A DNA stretch of 64,000 nucleotides from NCBI RefSeq assembly GCF_000515315.1, contig NZ_KI911562.1, forward strand, positions 496,001 to 560,000, given 5' to 3'. Positions 44,453-53,242 of this stretch are shown piece after piece. Position 1 is the stretch's first letter, and the number at the start of each line of letters is the position of its first letter. The position numbers and the translations under genes were made by a program. The notes beneath the pieces are model-generated. The model was not told where the DNA came from, did not search any database, and worked only from the letters and a program-made list of their open reading frames with translations. This DNA is from Asinibacterium sp. OR53 (lineage in GTDB: Bacteria; Bacteroidota; Bacteroidia; Chitinophagales; Chitinophagaceae).

Positions 44453-45295
44453 TCAGCGTTTTCCCTCGAAAAAGCCCCTTTCTTTCAGGATGGCCTTCAG
44501 TATATCCAGCCGCAGCGGTGTCATGGGCGTATTATGGGGGCCTTCAACGTTCATGGCAAAGAAATAAGGATGATGGTTTTCTTCTATCCATCCAACCATC
44601 CAGCCCAGGGCATTGCCATTGGGCAGAAAACCCCAACCAGTTTTATAGCTGAGCTGGTAATTGGCATTGCTTTCTTGCAGCAGGGCTTTCTTAACAATTT
44701 CCTGGGTACGCTTCTGAAAAGGTAATTTTCCGAAATACAGTTCTTTCAGCAGTCCCATCTGTTCATCGGCCGTCACCTTTAATGTATTATTCAACCAAAA
44801 TGTATCAATAGCGCCGTTGATAATATGATTACCATACTTCAGGCTGTCGAGCCAGTGCTGCATGGTATCCTTTCCAATTCTTCTCGCTACTTCCTGGTAA
44901 TAGGGAACAGCAGATGCTTTGAATGCTTCCAGCATTGTAAGGTCTTTATTCCATCCAGTTGCCGTATCTCCGTTGGGATATTTGCGAATCATCCCATCCC
45001 ATTTAATGACCATTTTTTCATCAACGATCTTACCTGTTTCAATACCTATGAGCGAGTTAACGATCTTGAATGTAGAAGCGGGTAAATACGCAGAATCTTT
45101 AAACCGTTCAAGGTTGTAAATAATAAACTGCCCCGTTCCGTTATCGTATAGTCCGAATGTTCCTTTTACATGGTTTGTATCGAAATATTTCCGGAGACTG
45201 TTATCAATGGTAACATTATTCGGAGAACAAGCTGAGATGCATACGGAGAGTATCACAGCCATGCAACACAACAGGAATGAAACGCTGTTTTTCAT
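44453..45295 (-). CDS. Class D (OXA-type) beta-lactamase, predicted lipoprotein
   Basis: 280 aa. All class D active-site motifs are present: S74-T-F-K77, S128-A-V130, Y154-G-N156 and K218-T-G220, plus W-M-V-G-W further on. FDTNHVKGTFGLYD and YLPASTFKIVNSLIGIE are typical flanks. The signal peptide ends at ISAC (C23), predicting a lipoprotein. It would hydrolyse penicillins and perhaps oxacillin-type drugs in the periplasm; the spectrum cannot be read from sequence. Base composition matches the neighbours and no mobile element is nearby, so it looks like an intrinsic chromosomal enzyme. It follows kbl after 18 nt on the same strand. Confidence 0.92.
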   Translation of the reverse strand: MKNSVSFLLCCMAVILSVCISACSPNNVTIDNSLRKYFDTNHVKGTFGLYDNGTGQFIIYNLERFKDSAYLPASTFKIVNSLIGIETGKIVDEKMVIKWDGMIRKYPNGDTATGWNKDLTMLEAFKASAVPYYQEVARRIGKDTMQHWLDSLKYGNHIINGAIDTFWLNNTLKVTADEQMGLLKELYFGKLPFQKRTQEIVKKALLQESNANYQLSYKTGWGFLPNGNALGWMVGWIEENHHPYFFAMNVEGPHNTPMTPLRLDILKAILKERGFFEGKR

Positions 45296-45313
45296 GTCTA
45301 GGTTTTACGGTGT

Positions 45314-46501
45314 TTATTTCAATACGCCCAGTTCCTTACCCACTTTGGTGAATGCGGCAATGGCTTTGTCGAGATGCGCCTGTTCATGTGCAGCGCTCAG
45401 TTGCACGCGGATACGTGCAAGTCCTTTGGCTACCACCGGGTAGAAGAAACCGATCACGTACACGCCTTCATCCAACAATTTAGCTGCGAACTGCTGCGCC
45501 ACTACTGCATCGTAGAGCATGATGGGAACGATGGGATGATCACCGGGTTTGATATCGAAGCCGGCTTCCGTCATTTTCGACCGGAAGTATTTTGTATTGT
45601 GTTCGAGCTTATCACGCAGCTCAGTGGTTTCGGTAAGCATATCCAGCACTGCAATGGAAGCCCCTACAATAGAAGGTGCTACTGTATTGGAGAAGAGGTA
45701 AGGCCGGCTCCGCTGGCGCAGCATCTCGATCACTTCTTTTTTTCCGGAAGTAAATCCGCCACTGGCACCGCCAAGCGCTTTACCCAGTGTGCCGGTAATG
45801 ATATCGATCCTGCCCATCACATTCCTATATTCATGGGTACCGCGACCTGTTTTACCCAGGAAGCCGGAAGAATGGCATTCGTCGATCATCACTACAGCAT
45901 CATATTGATCGGCCAGGTCGCAGATCTTATCCAGTTGGGCGATAGTGCCATCCATACTGAAAGAGCCGTCTGTTACAATGATACGGCTCCGGCAACCTGC
46001 CGCTTCTTTCAGCTTGACTTCCAGGTCGGCCATGTTGTTGTGCTCGTAACGAAAACGCTGCGCTTTACACAAACGCACCCCATCGATAATGGATGCATGG
46101 TTGAGCGCATCACTGATAATGGCATCCTGCTCGTTGAACAGGGGTTCGAATACACCACCGTTCGCGTCGAATGCGGCGGCGTACAATATGGTATCTTCGG
46201 TCCCGAGGAATTGGGCGATCTTTTGCTCCAGTTCTTTATGGATATCCTGGGTGCCGCAGATGAAGCGCACGCTGCTCATACCGTAGCCATGGCTGTCAAT
46301 GGCTGCATGCGCCGCTTCGATCACTTTGGGGTGGGACGAGAGTCCGAGGTAATTATTGGCACAGAAATTCAATACTTTTTTGCCGTTCACTACAATTTCC
46401 GGGCCTTGTTCACTGGTAATAATCCTTTCTTTTTTGAACAGTCCGGCTTCTTCTATCTCCTTTAATTCCTGCGCAATGCGGTTGGTAAAATGATTATTCA
46501 T
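45314..46501 (-). CDS. kbl: Glycine C-acetyltransferase (2-amino-3-ketobutyrate CoA ligase)
   Basis: 395 aa from the ATG at 46501; a GTG 9 nt upstream lies inside a hairpin and is less likely. This is an alpha-oxoamine synthase: KVLNFCANNYLGLSSHPKVIEAA, MSSVRFICGTQDIHKELE, VMIDECHSSGFLGKTGRGTHEY with the PLP-pairing Asp, and the Schiff-base Lys in DIITGTLGKALGGASGG. It converts 2-amino-3-ketobutyrate plus CoA into glycine and acetyl-CoA in threonine degradation. Similarity to BioF and serine palmitoyltransferase is to be kept in mind, but the residue pattern is that of Kbl. No threonine dehydrogenase gene is adjacent. Confidence 0.92.
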   Translation of the reverse strand: MNNHFTNRIAQELKEIEEAGLFKKERIITSEQGPEIVVNGKKVLNFCANNYLGLSSHPKVIEAAHAAIDSHGYGMSSVRFICGTQDIHKELEQKIAQFLGTEDTILYAAAFDANGGVFEPLFNEQDAIISDALNHASIIDGVRLCKAQRFRYEHNNMADLEVKLKEAAGCRSRIIVTDGSFSMDGTIAQLDKICDLADQYDAVVMIDECHSSGFLGKTGRGTHEYRNVMGRIDIITGTLGKALGGASGGFTSGKKEVIEMLRQRSRPYLFSNTVAPSIVGASIAVLDMLTETTELRDKLEHNTKYFRSKMTEAGFDIKPGDHPIVPIMLYDAVVAQQFAAKLLDEGVYVIGFFYPVVAKGLARIRVQLSAAHEQAHLDKAIAAFTKVGKELGVLK

Positions 46502-46519
46502 GGTCGACACTTTTCGACC
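46502..46519. promoter_or_regulatory. Perfect palindrome at the kbl start codon
   Basis: GGTCGA - 6 nt - TCGACC ends directly next to the kbl ATG. A TATCTTCG -7-like box (46521-46528, minus strand, one mismatch) lies immediately upstream, so the palindrome covers the predicted transcription start. It could be an operator or an mRNA hairpin over the ribosome-binding region. Confidence 0.4.
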
Positions 46520-46534
46520 GCGAAGATATTTTAT

Positions 46535-47218
46535 TTAGACAACAAAACGATACCCTACCCCTTTAATGGTAATGATCTCCAGGTTCATATCGTCTTTCAG
46601 GTATCCCCTGATCTTGGTAATATATACATCCAGGTTACGGCTGTTGAAGAAGGAATCGTTACCCCAGATATGGTTGAGTAGTTCCCGCCTGTCTATCACA
46701 TCGTTGCGGTGCTGATAAAGGTATTTGATCAGTTCGGTTTCGCGGTAAGAGAGTTTCCGCTCTTCGGCGCCTCCCTGCAATAATTGTTTGTTGAGGTGGA
46801 ACTGGAATTTGCCCAGCGGGATGGTATCTCCATTTGTTGTCAATAACGGCTCCTTTTTTATACGCAGTGAATTTTCTATCCGTACAATCAATTCTTCCAT
46901 ACTGAAGGGTTTTCGTATGTAATCATTGGCCCCCAGTCTAAACCCTGTAAGCACATCATCCGTCTGTGTTTTGGCCGTCAGGAAAATAATAGGTACATCA
47001 TCATTCAGTTTACGGATATCTTTTGCCAGTTCAAATCCACTGCGACCGGGCAGCATCACATCCAACACACAGATATCCGGGCGCTCGTTTGTAAACTGTT
47101 CCAGCACCTGGTTCCCATCAGCTTCCATGACCACTTCAAAGCCACGTGTCTCGAGCGATTCTTTTACGATCTTTCCCAGGAAGAGCTCGTCTTCCACATA
47201 TAATACTTTGATGCTCAT
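46535..47218 (-). CDS. OmpR/PhoB-family response regulator
   Basis: 227 aa. The receiver has the acidic pair ED9-10, phosphoacceptor D53 in CVLDVMLPGRSGFELA and the conserved K in YIRKPFS. The C-terminal winged helix is of OmpR type (KLSYRETELIKYLYQHRNDVIDRRELLNHIWGNDSFFNSRNLDVYITKIRGYLKDD...IKGVGYRFVV). Its ATG overlaps the TGA of the histidine-kinase gene by 4 nt, so the pair is cognate. A 10-bp-periodic direct repeat upstream of the kinase promoter is a candidate site for autoregulation. Confidence 0.95.
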   Translation of the reverse strand: MSIKVLYVEDELFLGKIVKESLETRGFEVVMEADGNQVLEQFTNERPDICVLDVMLPGRSGFELAKDIRKLNDDVPIIFLTAKTQTDDVLTGFRLGANDYIRKPFSMEELIVRIENSLRIKKEPLLTTNGDTIPLGKFQFHLNKQLLQGGAEERKLSYRETELIKYLYQHRNDVIDRRELLNHIWGNDSFFNSRNLDVYITKIRGYLKDDMNLEIITIKGVGYRFVV

Positions 47219-49128
47219 ATAGTTTTCTTTCTGATCACGCGATGCTCATCAAACCGGATCTCATCGGCCGCTGCAACCGGGAGTTTTACAATGAAAGCGC
47301 TTCCTTTTCCCAATATACTTTCAACATAAATATACCCCATGTGTTGTTTCACGATCTCAGCAACATAGCTCAATCCCAATCCATATCCCTTGATGTTGTG
47401 CTGGTTTCCCATCGGCACCCTGAAGAATTTATCAAAGACTTTCTGTTGGTACTGGTGTGCAATGCCTACACCGTTATCACTCACTTTCAATTCAAGAATA
47501 TTCTCCTGTACAGCTTTCAACACTATTTGAATGACTGGTACGCCGGCGCTGTATTTCAACGCATTATCCAGTAAGTTATAAATAACACTGGTAATATGCA
47601 ATTTATCTGCTTCAATCAGGAAGGAACTGCCTTCGGTGGTAAAAGATACCCGGGCGTTTTGCTTTTCCAATTGCAACCGCATGGTAGTGAGGGTTTTCTC
47701 GATCAATACTTTCATGTCGAATTGCTCTTTTTTCAGTTCTACTTTTTTGTTTTCAAACATTGATAACTTAAGTACTTTATCTACCAACAAGCCCAGTCTT
47801 TGCAATTCGGAAGCTGAAATATCCAGGTACTCTTTGGTCTTTTCCGGGCTCCTGATGGCATTGAAGTTGCGCAGCGCTTCTATGGCAACACTTACTGTTG
47901 CGATAGGTGTTTTCAGTTCGTGTGTGATATTGCTGATGAAATCGTTTTTGATATTGGCCAGCTTTTGTTGCGCCATGATATTCCGGTACATGATGATGAA
48001 AGAAACCAGCACCAGTAAGAGCAACAGGACAGAACCGCCAATTTGCATGCGCATTTTACCAAGAATGTATTGTTGCACACCGGAGAAATGCGCCTGGTAA
48101 GCGTAAGGTGTATTGAATCCTACAAATACTTTCGAAGTGGTTACTTCTTTGGTACTGTCTTTCTCAAAATCTGCTTTTACAGGCAATGTATTTCTATAAG
48201 ATTTGAAGCTGATATTGTAAGGAGGGTAACCGTTCATGAGCCTTGCCAACTCTGCTCTATAGGCCGAATCAACGCGTGCAACCGGTATAGAATCGTTCAG
48301 TGTTCTATTTGTATTGAAGAAAGTAACAATGTCCGAAGTGGGTTTATAGCGCTTTTTTATTTGAATCTTTTCCGGAACAGGGGCTGTTGCGATCGTATCT
48401 TCTTCCGGTGGTGGCGGTGGCGGCCTGCGAAGATGTGATTCGACCTTTGCAGGCATCGGGAGCCGCACGGAAAAATTAGGGTAAACGGGCACCCGCATCC
48501 TTTGCGGATGATATATTATGTTGACATTGTCTTTCCGCTCAAATTGATCAAACTTTGCTACCTCATTAACTTTTACCAATGTGTCATTGGATAAGCGAAG
48601 AGAAGTGCTGTCACCTGTGCTATTACTATAACTTATGATGATGGTGGGGAAATCTTTCCTGACATGGTTCAAAGGAACTGAATCTCTGAGGACAATTTTA
48701 TCCTTCAACATCAGCTCGGCTTTTCTCCGCAACATCAGTTCAATCAGCCTGGGAGGAGGAACTCCTGTTACTTCATCATGTATTTCCGGTCCTGCAAACC
48801 TGAAATGAAATGTTGAGTCTTCCCTATGATCCCGTCTATACTGCACTCTTCGTTTGATTCGTGGTGCTGTTCTTACAGTCTGCGAAGTGCTCAATCTAGC
48901 TATATGCCGTTTATCCGTGTCGGGAACGACTAAAGCAGTTAATGAAGTATCTTTTTCATACAAACCGCGCTGCAATTTGTCTATCGCGCCCCTGAAAGCC
49001 ACTTCCACTCCATTGTTCAGGCCTTTGTATTCATCCCTGTACAGCTTGTTCAACCAATATCCTTCAAATGTCGCCAGTACCAGTATGGTCGCAATCATCA
49101 ACGCACGCGAAATCTGAAGCTTGTTCAT
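47215..49128 (-). CDS. Sensor histidine kinase with large periplasmic domain
   Basis: 637 aa. TM1 is at residues about 9-27 and TM2 near 365-385 (GGSVLLLLLVLVSFIIMYRNI), so a periplasmic domain of about 340 residues lies between them. It contains a proline run (RRPPPPPPEED) and no known sensor fold that I recognise. HisKA follows with the phosphoacceptor His near residue 403 in FISNITHELKTPIATV, then HATPase_c with N box (VIYNLLDNALKYS), G1 (DNGVGIA), F box (VFDKFFRVP) and G2 (GYGLGLSYV). It is coupled to the response regulator by a 4-nt overlap and has a clear promoter. Confidence 0.94.
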   Translation of the reverse strand: MNKLQISRALMIATILVLATFEGYWLNKLYRDEYKGLNNGVEVAFRGAIDKLQRGLYEKDTSLTALVVPDTDKRHIARLSTSQTVRTAPRIKRRVQYRRDHREDSTFHFRFAGPEIHDEVTGVPPPRLIELMLRRKAELMLKDKIVLRDSVPLNHVRKDFPTIIISYSNSTGDSTSLRLSNDTLVKVNEVAKFDQFERKDNVNIIYHPQRMRVPVYPNFSVRLPMPAKVESHLRRPPPPPPEEDTIATAPVPEKIQIKKRYKPTSDIVTFFNTNRTLNDSIPVARVDSAYRAELARLMNGYPPYNISFKSYRNTLPVKADFEKDSTKEVTTSKVFVGFNTPYAYQAHFSGVQQYILGKMRMQIGGSVLLLLLVLVSFIIMYRNIMAQQKLANIKNDFISNITHELKTPIATVSVAIEALRNFNAIRSPEKTKEYLDISASELQRLGLLVDKVLKLSMFENKKVELKKEQFDMKVLIEKTLTTMRLQLEKQNARVSFTTEGSSFLIEADKLHITSVIYNLLDNALKYSAGVPVIQIVLKAVQENILELKVSDNGVGIAHQYQQKVFDKFFRVPMGNQHNIKGYGLGLSYVAEIVKQHMGYIYVESILGKGSAFIVKLPVAAADEIRFDEHRVIRKKTI

Positions 49129-49145
49129 GCTCTTTTATTCAGATA

Positions 49146-49153
49146 CAAAAGTA
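49146..49153 (-). promoter_or_regulatory. Promoter -7 box of the histidine-kinase/response-regulator operon
   Basis: Reads TACTTTTG on the minus strand, a perfect TAnnTTTG match, 17 nt before the kinase ATG. No TTG -33 box is seen at the right distance, which fits activator dependence. Confidence 0.5.
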
Positions 49154-49182
49154 ACAGGGCTTTACTGGAACTCCCCGCTTCT

Positions 49183-49199
49183 ATTAACCTAAATTAACC
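49183..49199 (-). promoter_or_regulatory. Tandem GGTTAAT repeat, candidate response-regulator site
   Basis: On the minus strand GGTTAAT occurs twice with 10-bp periodicity, about 30-45 nt upstream of the -7 box. Direct repeats one helical turn apart are the usual target of OmpR/PhoB-type regulators, such as the one encoded in this operon. Confidence 0.4.
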
Positions 49200-49236
49200 T
49201 TAGTGCAAGAATGCTTAACGCGGCGCTGTAGCGGAT

Positions 49237-49959
49237 CTATTTTGTGATACCCAACAGCTCTACTTCAAATATCAATGTTGATCCCGGAGGAATGGCTCCG
49301 GCAGCCCTGTCGCCGTATGCCAGGTCGGAAGGAATGTATAATTTCCATTTGCTGCCTACGGTCATCAATTGCAATGCATCCTGCCATCCTTTGATCACCC
49401 TGTTCAGCGGAAAACTGATGGGCTCTCCCCTGTCTACAGAACTGTCGAATACGGTTCCGTTGATGAGGGTTCCATGGTAATGGCATTTCACTGTATCGCT
49501 GAGTGCGGGTTTAGCCGTACCTGTTCCGGCTTTGATGATCTCATATTGCAGTCCGCTCGGCAATGTTACTACGCCCGACCGTTTGCCATTGGTTGCCAGG
49601 AATACTTTTCCTTCCTGCTTGGCTACCATAGCTTTTTCAGTACTTACTTTTTGCTGGTAAGCACCGATGCATGCATCCAGTGTAGCTTCTTCAATCAATA
49701 TCTTTTTATTCTGCAATACATCTGTCATAGCTTTTTGTACCATTGACAGGTTCAGTTTGTCGAACCCGGAATTCTTCAGGTTCTGCGCGATCCGAACGCC
49801 CAGCGCATAACTGGCGCTGTCTGTGCTTCCTTTGAAAGGATTAACCGTTGCGGTTGCTTTCGCGGGAGCTTTTTTTATAGTGGCAACAGGCTTTTTAACC
49901 TGCGCAAACATATTTACTACGCATAAAAGCGCGCCAGCCAGGATGATCGTTTTTTTCAT
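49237..49959 (-). CDS. FKBP-type peptidyl-prolyl isomerase, exported
   Basis: 240 aa from the ATG at 49959, where a signal peptide (TIILAGALLCVVNMFAQ) begins; another ATG 9 nt upstream is in frame. A basic Ala/Lys/Pro linker precedes an FkpA/Mip-like dimerisation region (STDSASYALGVRIAQNLKNSGF...LSMVQKAMTDVLQ) at about 45-120. The FKBP domain spans about 150-240: VKCHYHGTLINGTVFDSSVDRGEPISFPLNRVIKGWQDALQLMTVGSKWKLYIPSDLAYG with the standard Tyr, Phe, Asp, Val/Ile, Trp and Tyr pocket residues. It is a periplasmic folding helper. It lies behind argH on the same strand, 63 nt away, and may be a separate unit. Confidence 0.94.
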   Translation of the reverse strand: MKKTIILAGALLCVVNMFAQVKKPVATIKKAPAKATATVNPFKGSTDSASYALGVRIAQNLKNSGFDKLNLSMVQKAMTDVLQNKKILIEEATLDACIGAYQQKVSTEKAMVAKQEGKVFLATNGKRSGVVTLPSGLQYEIIKAGTGTAKPALSDTVKCHYHGTLINGTVFDSSVDRGEPISFPLNRVIKGWQDALQLMTVGSKWKLYIPSDLAYGDRAAGAIPPGSTLIFEVELLGITK

Positions 49960-50022
49960 TTGTATCATTTGAGAGATTCAAAACAACAATAATTATTTGA
50001 TTGACCCAAAAGCCATCGTCTT

Positions 50023-51357
50023 TTACCCTTTTATCAAGGTATCTACTGCCCTGTGTACCTTTTCAAAACCAAAGCCATCGATGACTTCATGCATCATACC
50101 TGTTATCTTATCGTTACAGAGGTTGCCGATGCTGCCTTCATGCACATGGTTCAGTGCAGTAGAATAAGTAAATTTTCCTTCCTCGATATCCATGCCTACT
50201 TGTTTATATGCGTCCCTGAAAGGCACGCCGTTGAGTACCAGCTTATTCACTTCTTCAACACTGAATGCATATTTGTATTTTTCATCAGCGAGTATATTTT
50301 CTTTTATACGGATATTATCCAGCATCAGCGTAGCCATCTGTATGCAGTCTTTCAGCGTTTGAAAAGCCGGGAATAGGTGTTCTTTGAGCAGTTGCAGATC
50401 GCGGTGGTAGCCCGAAGGCAGGTTCGCAGTCATGAGCATGATCTCATTGGGCAATGCTTTGATGCGATTGCAATGCGAGCGGATCAGTTCAAAAACATCC
50501 GGATTCTTTTTATGCGGCATGATGCTCGATCCTGTGGTGAGCTCTGCCGGAAAACTGATGAAGTCGAAGTTCTGGTTCAGGTAGAGACAGGCATCCATGC
50601 TCAGCCGCGCCAATGTATCGGCAAGGTTGGCCAGGGCCATGGCAGTAATGCGCTCAGCCTTGCCTCTTCCCATTTGTGCATATACCACGTTATAATTCAG
50701 GTCGGCGAAACCCAACAATTGTGTGGTAAGCGTTCTGTTGATAGGGAAAGAAGAACCATACCCTGCTGCAGAGCCTAACGGATTTTTGTTCACTACTTTA
50801 AATGCTGCCTGCAAAGTAGTCATATCATCTACCAGGCTTTCTGCGTAAGCGCCGAACCAGAGTCCGAATGAAGAAGGCATGGCCAGTTGCAAATGGGTAT
50901 AGCCTGGCAGCAGGTATTGTTTGAATTGTTCGCTCTGCCTGATCAGCAGTTGAAAAAAAGGCTCAACTGCTTGCACCAGCATTTCAATTTCATGCCGCAG
51001 GTATAGTTTGACATCTACCAGCACCTGGTCGTTGCGACTCCTGGCGCTGTGAATTTTTTTTCCGGCATCACCCAGTTTGCGGGTCAGTAACAATTCAACC
51101 TGTGAATGCACATCTTCAACACCTGCTTCAATCACAAATGATCCTTCTTTGCAGAGTGCATAAATCTTTTTCAATTCCTCGATCACCGTATCCGCCTCTG
51201 ACCGGGTAAGCAACCCAACCGTTGCAAGCATTTTCACGTGGGCCATTGAGCCAAGTGTATCGAAAGGAGCCAGCAACAGATCGAATTCAGGATCTTTACC
51301 AACGGTAAACTGCTCCACTGCACCCGATACACTCGTATTTTTTTGCCACAGTTTCAT
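50023..51357 (-). CDS. argH: Argininosuccinate lyase
   Basis: 444 aa. The fumarase/aspartase-superfamily signature GSSIMPHKKNPD (flexible catalytic loop with the active Ser) is present. HSARSRNDQVLVDVKLYLR and GYTHLQLAMPSSFGLWF contain the other conserved regions, with the catalytic His in TH. It splits argininosuccinate into arginine and fumarate, the last step of the pathway. It is the last arg gene of the minus-strand operon, 17 nt behind the deacylase. Confidence 0.97.
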   Translation of the reverse strand: MKLWQKNTSVSGAVEQFTVGKDPEFDLLLAPFDTLGSMAHVKMLATVGLLTRSEADTVIEELKKIYALCKEGSFVIEAGVEDVHSQVELLLTRKLGDAGKKIHSARSRNDQVLVDVKLYLRHEIEMLVQAVEPFFQLLIRQSEQFKQYLLPGYTHLQLAMPSSFGLWFGAYAESLVDDMTTLQAAFKVVNKNPLGSAAGYGSSFPINRTLTTQLLGFADLNYNVVYAQMGRGKAERITAMALANLADTLARLSMDACLYLNQNFDFISFPAELTTGSSIMPHKKNPDVFELIRSHCNRIKALPNEIMLMTANLPSGYHRDLQLLKEHLFPAFQTLKDCIQMATLMLDNIRIKENILADEKYKYAFSVEEVNKLVLNGVPFRDAYKQVGMDIEEGKFTYSTALNHVHEGSIGNLCNDKITGMMHEVIDGFGFEKVHRAVDTLIKG

Positions 51358-51374
51358 TTGCGTAGTTTTATGTT

Positions 51375-52448
51375 TTACAAAAGCTGGTCCAGCAATTTTA
51401 TGTACAAGTCAATTCCTTCTTCGATCTCTGCCAGGTAAATGAATTCATCGGCTGTATGGCTTCTCGCAGAATCGCCGGGGCCCATTTTCAATGTAGTAAA
51501 AGGCATCAGTGCCTTGTCTGAAGTCGTGGGCGATCCATAATAAGTTCTTCCCAGTTGCATTCCTTCTTTCACCAACGGATGATCCAATGCAATAGCAGTG
51601 GAGCGCATACGCAGGCTCCTGGGCTGCACATCACTTTGTATATGTGATCTGATGATCTGCAGTATTTCTTCGAATGTGTAACATTCATTCACCCGCACAT
51701 CTACCACAAAATGACAGATCGGCGGCACTACATTATGGGCTTTATTCTCGGTCTCTATAACAGTAACTGTCATCTTCACCGGACCTAATAAAGATGATAC
51801 TTTATCGAACCGGTAATCGCGGAACCAGGTGATATCGGTCAATGCTTTGTACAAGGCATTTTCTCCTTCCTCTCTTGCAGCGTGACCGGCTTTGCCTGTA
51901 GCATAACCATCGAGTACAAGCAAGCCCCGTTCCGCCACTGCCATTTGCATCTGTGTGGGTTCTCCCACAATACCGGCAGTGATCGGTGGCAGTTCAGGTA
52001 CGAGCAATTCAATGCCGTTCTTTCCTGAAATCTCTTCTTCCGCAGTGGCGGCAAGTACGATATTGTACTTCAGATCCGTTCTGTTATAGTAATGAAGAAA
52101 AACAGCGATGAGCGACACCAATGAACCACCTGCATCATTACTTCCTAAGCCAAACAATTTACCATCTTTCACAGCAGGTTCAAAAGGATCAAGGGTATAG
52201 GCTTTGTTGGGCTTTACCGTATCATGATGCGAGTTAAGCAACAAAGAAGGTTTGTCAGGATCGAAATGCTGGTTTTTTGCCCATACATTGTTCAAATGCC
52301 GGTGAGTGGTTACGTCTCTTTTCTGTAAAAACCGTTCCAGCAGGTCGGCCGTCCGGTCTTCTTCCTTACTGAAAGAGGGAATGGTTATCAGTTGTTGTAA
52401 CAACTCAACCGCTTGCTGTGTTAATATAGAAGATGGCTGGTTGCTCAT
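51375..52448 (-). CDS. M20-family deacylase of the arginine operon (N-acyl-citrulline/ornithine deacylase)
   Basis: 357 aa. The dizinc M20 site is clear: LLLNSHHDTVKPN (H-x-D), GLGSNDAGGS (bridging Asp), ATAEEEISGKNG (catalytic Glu and metal Glu), EPTQMQMAVAERG and KMGPGDSARSHTADEFI (metal His). A lid/dimer domain is inserted at about 160-270. In operons whose carbamoyltransferase acts on an N-acylated ornithine, the equivalent enzyme removes the acyl group from citrulline; the position here, between argB and argH, fits that. Acetyl versus succinyl specificity is not determined. It begins 3 nt behind argB. Confidence 0.88.
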   Translation of the reverse strand: MSNQPSSILTQQAVELLQQLITIPSFSKEEDRTADLLERFLQKRDVTTHRHLNNVWAKNQHFDPDKPSLLLNSHHDTVKPNKAYTLDPFEPAVKDGKLFGLGSNDAGGSLVSLIAVFLHYYNRTDLKYNIVLAATAEEEISGKNGIELLVPELPPITAGIVGEPTQMQMAVAERGLLVLDGYATGKAGHAAREEGENALYKALTDITWFRDYRFDKVSSLLGPVKMTVTVIETENKAHNVVPPICHFVVDVRVNECYTFEEILQIIRSHIQSDVQPRSLRMRSTAIALDHPLVKEGMQLGRTYYGSPTTSDKALMPFTTLKMGPGDSARSHTADEFIYLAEIEEGIDLYIKLLDQLL

Positions 52449-52451
52449 AAA

Positions 52452-53237
52452 TTATTCCTTTTGAATGGCAGTACCTGCTTCTCCGGCTACCAGTTGCGTG
52501 AGTTGCTCCGCTTTGCCGATGATCACTTTATGAACACCGTTTTGTAAGGCAGCGAAGGCATTGTCGAGCTTGGGTATCATGCCCGCAAAGATCAGTTCTT
52601 TTGCTTTGAGTTCACTATAATAGCCCGGGTTGATCTTGCTGATAACAGTAGCATCATCATTAGCATCAAGCAGCACACCGCTTTTCTCGAATGAGTAAAT
52701 CAATTCTACCTGGTACAGACTGCTCATGGAGCGGGCCATTTCCTGGGCAATGGTATCTGCATTGGTATTCAGCAATTGTGCCTTTTGATCGTGTGTGATA
52801 GGGGCCGCTACGATCGCTACCTGTTGTTGCAGCAGCGCATGGACCAGTGATACATTCACTGCATCTACATCTCCTACAAATCCATAATCGATGCTGGGAT
52901 GTTGTCTTTTGTGAGCCAGTATAATATTGCCATCTGCCCCACTCAGTCCAATGGCATTGCAATGATTCGCCTGCAGCTGTGCTACAATGTTTTTATTGAT
53001 ATAACCGGCATACACCATGGTTACGATCTTCAGGGTCTCAGCGTCGGTGATCCGTCTGCCATCTATCATCTGTTGCTCAACCCCCAGTTGGGCCGCCAGC
53101 TTTGTTGCCAGCTTGCCTCCTCCGTGAACCAATATTTTATGTCCTTTCAATGCGGCAAAATCTTTCAGGAACGATTCAAGTTTTTGCTCATCGTCTATGA
53201 TGTTTCCGCCGATCTTGATCACATAGAGCTTTTCCAT
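52452..53237 (-). CDS. argB: N-acetylglutamate (N-acylglutamate) kinase
   Basis: 261 aa from the ATG at 53237; a longer reading overlaps the upstream gene and is unlikely. The amino-acid-kinase fold shows LYVIKIGGNIIDD, ILVHGGGKLATKLAAQLG, and IGLSGADGNII with the usual catalytic lysine and glycine loops. It phosphorylates N-acylglutamate, step two of arginine synthesis. The N-terminal helix typical of arginine-inhibited hexameric kinases is absent, suggesting an arginine-insensitive dimer. It lies 5 nt behind the carbamoyltransferase gene. Confidence 0.92.
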   Translation of the reverse strand: MEKLYVIKIGGNIIDDEQKLESFLKDFAALKGHKILVHGGGKLATKLAAQLGVEQQMIDGRRITDAETLKIVTMVYAGYINKNIVAQLQANHCNAIGLSGADGNIILAHKRQHPSIDYGFVGDVDAVNVSLVHALLQQQVAIVAAPITHDQKAQLLNTNADTIAQEMARSMSSLYQVELIYSFEKSGVLLDANDDATVISKINPGYYSELKAKELIFAGMIPKLDNAFAALQNGVHKVIIGKAEQLTQLVAGEAGTAIQKE

Positions 53238-53242
53238 GATGC

